A stretch of DNA of 64,000 nucleotides from positions 3,941,913 through 4,005,912 of the forward strand of contig NC_017390.1 of NCBI RefSeq assembly GCF_000026985.1. Direction: 5' to 3'. Positions 58,174-64,000 of this stretch are shown here, piece by piece. The stretch comes from Erwinia pyrifoliae DSM 12163 (GTDB lineage: Bacteria; Pseudomonadota; Gammaproteobacteria; Enterobacterales; Enterobacteriaceae). The notes under the pieces were generated by a model. It did not search any database, was not told the DNA's origin, and was given only the letters and a program-made list of their open reading frames with translations. Numbering within the stretch: the stretch's first letter is position 1; the number at the start of each line of letters is the position of its first letter. The translations under genes were made by a program, and so were the position numbers.

Positions 58174-59538
58174 ATGAACCATAGCGATACCATCGTCGCT
58201 CAGGCGACGCCGCCGGGGCGTGGCGGCGTCGGCATCCTGCGTGTTTCCGGCCACAAAGCCGCCGGGGTGGCGCAGCTACTGCTGGGTAAACTGCCAAAAC
58301 CGCGCTACGCCGACTATCTGCCATTTCGCGATGCGGACGGTAGCACCCTCGATCAGGGGATTGCGCTGTGGTTTCCCGGCCCGAACTCCTTTACCGGTGA
58401 AGACGTACTGGAACTGCAGGGCCACGGTGGCCCGGTGATCCTCGACCTGCTGCTGAAGCGCATCCTGTCATTGCCCGGACTGCGCATCGCTAATCCTGGC
58501 GAGTTCTCGGAGCGCGCTTTCCTGAATGACAAGCTGGATCTGGCCCAGGCAGAGGCGATTGCCGACCTGATTGATGCCAGCTCAGAGCAGGCGGCGCGTT
58601 CTGCGGTCAACTCATTGCAGGGGGTCTTTTCTACCCGCGTTAACCGTCTTGTGGAAGCACTTACTCACCTGCGGATATACGTGGAAGCGGCCATCGACTT
58701 CCCGGATGAAGAAATCGACTTCCTGTCGGATGGCAAAATAGAGGCCCAGCTGCATCAGGTCATTGACTCCCTCGACGCGGTGCGTAGCGAAGCACGCCAG
58801 GGGAGCCTGCTGCGTGAAGGGATGAAAGTGGTGATTGCCGGGCGACCCAATGCGGGGAAATCCAGCCTGCTGAACGCGCTCGCCGGACGCGAAGCCGCTA
58901 TTGTCACCGATATTGCAGGCACAACGCGTGACGTGCTGCGTGAACATATCCATATCGATGGTATGCCGCTGCATATTATTGATACCGCCGGGCTGCGCGA
59001 AGCCAGTGATGAAGTCGAACGTATTGGTATCGAGCGTGCCTGGCATGAAATTGAACAGGCGGATCATGTGCTGTTTATGGTGGATGGAACCACCACCGAT
59101 GCCACCGATCCGGCAGAGATTTGGCCGGACTTTATCGCCCGACTACCGGAGACGTTGCCCGTTACCGTGGTACGCAATAAAGCCGATATCACTGGCGAAA
59201 TAAAGGGCGTTGAAAAAGTAAGTGCCCACTCACTTATCCGCCTTTCGGCACGTACCGGCGAAGGCATTGAAAATCTGCGCGACCATTTGAAGTTGAGCAT
59301 GGGCTTTTCCGGCAATATGGAAGGCGGTTTTCTCGCCCGCCGTCGTCACCTGCAGGCGCTGGAGTTAGCAGCTACTTACCTGCAGCAGGGAAAGCATCAG
59401 CTATTAGCCGCCCGGGCCGGAGAACTGCTGGCGGAAGAGCTACGTATGGCACAGCAGGCGCTGAGCGAAATCACCGGCGAGTTCAGCTCCGATGACCTGC
59501 TGGGGCGTATTTTCTCCAGTTTTTGTATTGGAAAATAA
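58174..59538 (+). CDS. mnmE: tRNA uridine-5-carboxymethylaminomethyl GTPase MnmE
   Basis: 454 residues from ATG 58174 ([20 protein letters not shown]), the E. coli length; the frame to 58135 crosses the terminator. With MnmG it modifies the wobble uridine of several tRNAs. The formyl-THF domain is N-terminal, the GTPase domain has [23 protein letters not shown] and NKAD, and the C-terminal catalytic motif CIGK ends the protein. Confidence 0.98.
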   Translation: MNHSDTIVAQATPPGRGGVGILRVSGHKAAGVAQLLLGKLPKPRYADYLPFRDADGSTLDQGIALWFPGPNSFTGEDVLELQGHGGPVILDLLLKRILSLPGLRIANPGEFSERAFLNDKLDLAQAEAIADLIDASSEQAARSAVNSLQGVFSTRVNRLVEALTHLRIYVEAAIDFPDEEIDFLSDGKIEAQLHQVIDSLDAVRSEARQGSLLREGMKVVIAGRPNAGKSSLLNALAGREAAIVTDIAGTTRDVLREHIHIDGMPLHIIDTAGLREASDEVERIGIERAWHEIEQADHVLFMVDGTTTDATDPAEIWPDFIARLPETLPVTVVRNKADITGEIKGVEKVSAHSLIRLSARTGEGIENLRDHLKLSMGFSGNMEGGFLARRRHLQALELAATYLQQGKHQLLAARAGELLAEELRMAQQALSEITGEFSSDDLLGRIFSSFCIGK

Positions 59539-59693
59539 TGCTGCGGGTGGGACAGTCAGTTACCACCTGCAGGCCAAAGCGTGAAATGTCCAAAATCTGA
59601 AAATACGGCAATAAATAGAATCCAGGTGAAATGATTTAAGAAAATTCCTATAATTACAGGAGTGATTATCCGACCATTATCACGGAGCGACAA

Positions 59694-60438
59694 ATGGCAA
59701 GTCATTTTGCACGCTGGGCGCTGGCGCAATGCAGGCCCAAGGTTCACCGAGTACAGCAGCAGCTTATTGAATACTCTTCCATTTTTTGACGAGAAACGGC
59801 GAAGCCGCTTTCTGGCAGGCCGAGCTTTGCTCGCCGAGCTGATGTTCAGGGTCTATGGCATCCCGAAACTTCCTGGGATAACGGTCAGCGGTAACGGCCG
59901 CCCGCATTTCTCCGACCCTGACTTACCCGATTTCAGTTTCGCCTATGCCGGTAACGTCGTGGGGGTGTTGTTAGGCGATGAAGGAGAACGCGCCGGACTG
60001 GATATGGAGATGGTGCGGGCGCACAGCCGTCAAACGTTGGAAAACCAGTTTGAGCACCTCTCGTCGGGCGAAAAAGCGTGGCTCAACGCGCAGAGTGATG
60101 CCATTGAAGCTTCGACCCAACTCTGGACCCTGCGCCAAAGCATTCTCAAATTGATCGGTGAAGGCATCAATAGTATGGACTCACTTCAGCTACATCCGGC
60201 TTCCGGCCGGCTTCGCTCCGTCAACAAGCTGGACATTCAGGCGCTTTGTGACGCTGAACCCTCGCTGGTCTGGTCTTGTGCGCTTTCGCCTGGCAACGAC
60301 AGGTTAAACTTGTGGGAATACAAAGGGGACGGCGGCTGGGAATCACTGCGAGAGATTAACTTGTATGCGCAAAATATGGCACCGAGTACGCTGCGCCTGA
60401 CCAGTCTGCCGGCGGAAAAACAGCTGCCTCATTCCTGA
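59694..60438 (+). pseudogene. 4'-phosphopantetheinyl transferase, frameshifted in a T run
   Basis: An AcpT/HetI-like enzyme that would load phosphopantetheine onto carrier proteins. The likely start ATG 59694 has GGAG seven bases upstream and reads MASHFARWALAQCRPK, but hits TGA at 59787 inside a run of six T (59782-59787). With five T the frame continues as EYSSIFDEKRRSRFLAGRAL. Downstream the family motifs are intact: the metal site GLDMEMV and WTLRQSILKLIGEG, the counterpart of the WxxKEx helix. As read, only an upstream GTG at 59662 with a too-close ribosome site opens the long frame (258 codons). Either a real disabling indel or a homopolymer sequencing error. Confidence 0.7.
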
Positions 60439-60474
60439 GTATGCGGGTGGCATAAAAGCCTCCCGCTCTGCGGA

Positions 60475-61788
60475 TTAATGCGTGTCAATAAACACGATCT
60501 TCAATACGAAAAGTAGCGCCACCACCACCACACAGGGGCTGATTTCACGCCAGCGTGCGGTTCCCATCTTCATCACACAGTAGGAGATGAAGCCCAACGC
60601 GATCCCTTCAGTAATAGAGAAGCTAAATGGCATCATCACCGCCGTGACAAAGGCCGGCACCGCTTCGGTCAGATCGTCCCATTGCACGCACGCCAGGCTC
60701 GACGTCATCAAAACCCCAACGTAGATTAACGCGCCAGCCGCCGCGTAAGCTGGCACCATAGCGGCCAGCGGTGACAGGAACATCACCAGCAGGAACAGCA
60801 GACCGGTTACCACCGCCATCAGGCCGGTGCGTCCGCCAATGGAGACACCGGAAGAGCTTTCGATATAGGCCGTTACCGAAGACGTTCCGATAAATGAACC
60901 CGCCACAGAGCTGATACTGTCAACATACAGCGCCTGTTTCATGCGCGGGAAGGTGCCCTTTTCATTGCTCAGACCGGCTTTATCGGTCACGCCAATCAGC
61001 GTGCCTGAAGAGTCGAACAGGTTAACCAGCATAAAGGAGAAGATGATACCGGCCATTCCGACGTTCAGCGAATCCTTCAGGTTAACCTGACCTAGCACCG
61101 ACGTTACGGCAGGAGGCGGGGAGAAAATGCCGGTGAACTTAACATCGCCTATCGCCAGTCCAATAGCCGTCGTGACCACAATGGATACCAGAACCGCAGC
61201 ATGAATATTGCGTGATGCCAGAATGGCGATGATAAAGAAGCCTAGCGCTCCCAGCAGCACGCTGTGCGACGTCAGGTTACCGATGGTGACCAGCGTGGCT
61301 TCACTTGGCACAATGATGCCGGCGTTCTTTAATCCCATCAGCGCAATAAACAGACCTATGCCGGCAGTGATCCCCACACGCAGACTCAGCGGTATATTCG
61401 CTATCATCCAGTAGCGCACACGGAACAGAGTTAGCAGCAGCAGGCCAACAGCCCCCCAGAAGATGGCCCCCATGCCGACCTGCCAGGAGATGCCCATCGC
61501 CCCCACCACCACAAAAGCAAAGAAGGCGTTCAGCCCCATTGCCGGAGCCAGCGCGACCGGTAAGTTTGCCACCAGCCCCATCAGAATGCTGCCGAAAGCA
61601 GCTATCAGACAGGTTGTAACAAACACCGCCCTGGTATCCATGCCGGCCACGCCAAGGATCTGCGGGTTAACGAATACGATGTACACCATCGTCAGAAAAG
61701 TGGTAAATCCGGCAATCACCTCGGTACGCACGGTGGTGCCATGTTCCTGTAGTTTAAAAATCCGTTGTAACAGCCCGGGATTAGTCAT
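60475..61788 (-). CDS. adeP: Adenine permease (NCS2/AzgA family)
   Basis: 437 residues, highly similar to E. coli AdeP (YieG): FKLQEHGTTVRTEVIAGFTT, the purine-binding region MLVNLFDSSGTLIGVTDKAG and GTSSVTAYIESSSGVSIGGR. Twelve to fourteen membrane segments; imports adenine with protons. A PurR-type palindrome lies upstream, matching PurR control of this gene in E. coli. Confidence 0.95.
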   Translation of the reverse strand: MTNPGLLQRIFKLQEHGTTVRTEVIAGFTTFLTMVYIVFVNPQILGVAGMDTRAVFVTTCLIAAFGSILMGLVANLPVALAPAMGLNAFFAFVVVGAMGISWQVGMGAIFWGAVGLLLLTLFRVRYWMIANIPLSLRVGITAGIGLFIALMGLKNAGIIVPSEATLVTIGNLTSHSVLLGALGFFIIAILASRNIHAAVLVSIVVTTAIGLAIGDVKFTGIFSPPPAVTSVLGQVNLKDSLNVGMAGIIFSFMLVNLFDSSGTLIGVTDKAGLSNEKGTFPRMKQALYVDSISSVAGSFIGTSSVTAYIESSSGVSIGGRTGLMAVVTGLLFLLVMFLSPLAAMVPAYAAAGALIYVGVLMTSSLACVQWDDLTEAVPAFVTAVMMPFSFSITEGIALGFISYCVMKMGTARWREISPCVVVVALLFVLKIVFIDTH

Positions 61789-61871
61789 GATGTGATTCCA
61801 AAGCGGAGAAAGTTGTCGGCGCTTATCCTAACGCATTACTGTCATTTTGGTATGGCGAACGTGCGATTTTT

Positions 61872-61887
61872 TCGCAACCGATTGCGT
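61872..61887. promoter_or_regulatory. PurR-type operator upstream of adeP
   Basis: TCGCAACCGATTGCGT: arms CGCAA and TTGCG around a central CCGA, matching the PurR pattern CGCAA-NCGN-TTGCG. It lies 84 bp before the adeP start, within the expected promoter. Confidence 0.75.
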
Positions 61888-62043
61888 TATAATCCTTCCT
61901 TATGACAGTCATCAGGTGTGGTTGCCGTTTGCAGGTCGCAACAGATTGGCATGCGGGTTACCGCAGAGACAAGGTCAGAATGATACAGCCGATACGATGA
62001 CCTGTCATACAGCGCGAATAGCACGAAAAGGATGGAGGCGGGC

Positions 62044-62061
62044 AGGCCGGAAAACCGGCCT
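62044..62061. terminator. Strong GC hairpin downstream of the InsA-like gene
   Basis: AGGCCGG-AAAA-CCGGCCT, a perfect 7 bp stem with an A tetraloop (62044-62061). It lies 34 bp past the stop of the minus-strand InsA-like gene and may end its transcript; no T run. Confidence 0.5.
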
Positions 62062-62094
62062 GAGCTTAAATACTGGATGGTTGTCACGTTTTGA

Positions 62095-62373
62095 TTAGGG
62101 TTTATTCAGCCGCAGATCTTTTAAGTGCCGTAAAACAGTTTCAAGACTGACTCCGAGTTTGCGCGCAATATCCCTTTGTTCTGAACCATCGTTCATCATT
62201 TCTATAATCGTCTTCTGCATATTGGGGCTGGAGCCTGCATAGTAGAAATGAAGCTGAAAGGTTTTCAGACAGCCCTGGCAGCGGTAGCGCTGGATCCCTG
62301 AGGCAGAACGCCCATTACGTCGGATCCTGGCGCTTTCACTACAACGTGGACAGGCAATATCTCCCATTTTCAT
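62095..62373 (-). CDS. Solo InsA-like DNA-binding protein (IS1 family OrfA without OrfB)
   Basis: 92 residues from ATG 62373, with AGGAG eight bases upstream. Almost exactly the length of IS1 InsA (91). A four-Cys zinc finger (CPRCSESARIRRNG, then RYRCQGCLKTF) is followed by a helix-turn-helix (MMNDGSEQRDIARKLGVSLE, TVLRHLKDL). InsA alone is a repressor that binds IS1 ends. There is no insB and no IS1 terminal repeat beside it, and the frame is intact, so it may be a kept, domesticated regulator instead of an active transposon. It is minus strand, between adeP and an AT-rich gap. Confidence 0.7.
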   Translation of the reverse strand: MKMGDIACPRCSESARIRRNGRSASGIQRYRCQGCLKTFQLHFYYAGSSPNMQKTIIEMMNDGSEQRDIARKLGVSLETVLRHLKDLRLNKP

Positions 62374-62963
62374 ACATATCACTCCTGGAGCTAAACGTTT
62401 ACAATAATAAAACAGCATGAACACATCCGTTTTCACTCTCCACAAAGAGAATGGAAAGCCGGTCAATAAAGAGCTTCACAGTAAAAATATAATCTACGCA
62501 GCGATAATCCATTATAAAACCGAGACCAGTTTTCAACCTGCGGGCGTTAATCATTTATCAGCGTTTATACACAGCCCGGCACTCTCTCAATGTTAACCTG
62601 AACAAGGAGGCGTTGATGGGTTCAAGAGATTATCAGCACATATTTTAGTCAGTTTTAAACTTTTTAGCCCCTGAGGTAATAACAATATTTAGCAATACTA
62701 ACCATATTTTCACTTCATGTAAAAATCAAAAAATTATGCAAAAGGTAGGGGAAACGGCTTGGTTAGAGAAAAATACAGATTAATAACTTTAAACTTTAAA
62801 AAAATATTCTAATACTATTTTTATGCGAAATAAAAAGTCGCATAAAAAAATAATGCGATTACCTATATCTTCGTCACTTAATTGTAAAAAAATATACGAA
62901 AATCACAGATCATATAAATATGCAGTAAAACAGGAAATAATTTACTTATATTTAACTTTAATA
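62374..62963. other. AT-rich intergenic region
   Basis: About 590 bp, strongly AT-rich from 62640 on. No supported gene. A nine-codon frame (ATG at about 62616, reading MGSRDYQHIF with a perfect AAGGAGG upstream) is the only coding-like signal; it may be the cut-off start of a lost gene. Confidence 0.5.
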
Positions 62964-63393
62964 TCATGACCCAGGATCGGGCAAACATCGTCGAGAGTCA
63001 GCAGAAAATGGCAGATCGTCATGGGGAGGAACATGATGGCTCAATGGGCATATGCCATTTTTCTGTGCCGCACGGTAAGCCAACAGATCCCAATAGCCTT
63101 GTGCTACCGCGCACAATCCGGTAAACAGTGAAAACATCAGAATAGTGAAGGTCAATACGCGAATAAGCCCGAAGCGATCGCTGAGATGGCCGAAAATGAT
63201 GCCTCCCAGCACCTACCGATCGGCGTCCAGGTCACCAGAGAACCGGCCTGTGAAGCGGTTAGTGCCAGCGTTGCGCTGGTAGCATAAAGCCGAGGATCGG
63301 CAGGTCGAAACCATCCCATGCATAACCGCTTACGGCGGCGGGCATTGCTTTGCCCGGCGTCACGCTGCGCCTGCCGGCAGAAGGAGTTGACAT
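62964..63393 (-). pseudogene. MFS transporter pseudogene, N-terminal part
   Basis: From ATG 63393 (AAGGAGTTGAC region) the reading MSTPSAGRRSVTPG leads to VSGYAWDGFDLPILGFMLPA, a typical start of MFS metabolite transporters such as sialate/shikimate-like proteins. The frame then changes; the second stretch VLGGIIFGHLSDRFGLIRVL is the conserved loop 2-3 in another frame, with a third change after DLLAYR. The remaining ~300 residues are absent. Dead fragment between phoU and the AT-rich gap. Confidence 0.75.
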
Positions 63394-63499
63394 AATTTAA
63401 CCTTGTGGCTGGAGTTGATCTGCCTGTATAGGTTTGCAGGCATCCACCAGCCAAACGGAAAAGCCAGCGCACCGCAGTTTGCGATACGCCAGAGGCAGA

Positions 63500-64000
63500 T
63501 TAAGCGGGATCGCTGCCGTCGCCAGCCAGCAGTTTATCCAACTGGTCGCCGCCGACATGACGGAAATCATGGCCTTTAATGAAGTAGAAAATAATCTCGC
63601 AGATATTTTGACAACGGTCGCCAATACGCTCGATGGCGCGGGCGCAAAACAGGGCCGTCAGCACACTTGGGATGGTACGTGGATCTTCCATCATATAGGT
63701 CATTAGCTGGCGAACGATGCCCTCATACTCCTGATCAACCTTCTTATCCTCGCGGTAAATCTCTATCGCCGCATTAAGATCCATACGTGCAAAGGCGTCG
63801 AGAACGTCATGCAGCATCTGGATAGTGTGGCGCCCCAGAGACTCCAGGCTCACCAGCAACGGCTGATGCTGCTGGGAAAACTTCTCCAGCGCGGTGCGGC
63901 TAATTTTCTCCGCCACATCGCCAATGCGCTCCAGCTCAGAGATGGTTTTGATGATCGCCATCACCAGGCGCAGATCGCTGGCCGCCGGTTGACGTTTGGC
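63500..64000 (-). CDS. phoU: PhoU, phosphate signalling protein (3' part; runs off window)
   Basis: The last ~166 residues are in the window and match E. coli PhoU closely: [40 protein letters not shown], and the second helical repeat with [20 protein letters not shown]. PhoU links the Pst phosphate transporter to the PhoR sensor and keeps the Pho regulon off when phosphate is plentiful. The reading frame is open to the window edge, so the ATG at 63964 is internal. pstB is expected just outside. Confidence 0.96.
   Translation of the reverse strand, partial: AKRQPAASDLRLVMAIIKTISELERIGDVAEKISRTALEKFSQQHQPLLVSLESLGRHTIQMLHDVLDAFARMDLNAAIEIYREDKKVDQEYEGIVRQLMTYMMEDPRTIPSVLTALFCARAIERIGDRCQNICEIIFYFIKGHDFRHVGGDQLDKLLAGDGSDPA

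Noticed and set aside
61847..62098. 83-codon plus-strand frame upstream of adeP
   Set aside because: It runs over the PurR-type operator and a hairpin and has no coding character.

Overview
The window is a piece of an enterobacterial chromosome, most likely an Erwinia (Erwiniaceae) species. The core genes are close to Escherichia coli in sequence and partly in order: wecH-glyQS, yiaG/yiaF, mtlADR-yibL, sodA, fdhD/fdhE, yibF, avtA, yidQ-yidR-yidA, gyrB-recF-dnaN-dnaA, rpmH-rnpA-yidD-yidC-mnmE, adeP and phoU. A single ibpA without ibpB, a kgu-type 2-ketogluconate operon and a type III effector-like tyrosine phosphatase fit a plant-associated Erwinia. The genus is inferred from gene content and recalled protein sequences; no search was run.

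Layout. 1-4.4 kb is accessory: the end of an IS256-type element, a very AT-rich restriction-modification pair (fused double adenine methyltransferase plus HNH nuclease), and decayed cysteine-hydrolase and GlxA-like genes. 4.5-7.3 kb holds a polyol dehydrogenase translationally coupled to a SemiSWEET-like membrane protein, then wecH. 7.5-12.5 kb has glyQS, a truncated alcohol dehydrogenase, yiaG and yiaF. 12.6-13.5 kb has an IS3 orfA relic and an orphan microcin-like precursor gene. 14-18.6 kb is the mannitol operon behind four CRP-like sites, then yibL. 19-21 kb is a patch of three small orphan DNA-binding regulators. 21.4-25 kb is a sugar ABC transporter. 25.3-31.8 kb has sodA, a class III aminotransferase divergent from a DeoR-type regulator, fdhD, fdhE, yibF and tag. 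32-39.6 kb is a PtxS-like LacI regulator and the kguEKT-ghrB operon, with a 565-residue tyrosine phosphatase effector candidate on the opposite strand between them.

39.8-45 kb carries a Ser/Thr-rich orphan protein, a periplasmic DUF4432 protein, avtA, a two-gene low-GC unit of unknown function whose second gene lost its natural end, and ibpA with a sigma32 promoter and ROSE-type thermometer. 45-48.8 kb has yidQ, yidR, yidA and an IS1-family relic. 48.9-59.5 kb is the conserved replication and ribosome block around dnaA, with an unusual hairpin-rich spacer between dnaN and recF. The end holds a frameshifted phosphopantetheinyl transferase, adeP under a PurR-like operator, a solo InsA-like protein, an MFS pseudogene and the 3' part of phoU.

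Working together: PtxS-like regulator, operator and kgu genes form a 2-ketogluconate uptake and phosphorylation route; mtlADR is a self-contained mannitol PTS system; dnaA-dnaN-recF-gyrB is the replication operon. The strongest novelty candidate is the phosphatase, which carries one intact and one degenerate PTP domain in tandem. Two genes (fdhE and the phosphopantetheinyl transferase) are altered at homopolymer runs, which may be real decay or sequencing error.
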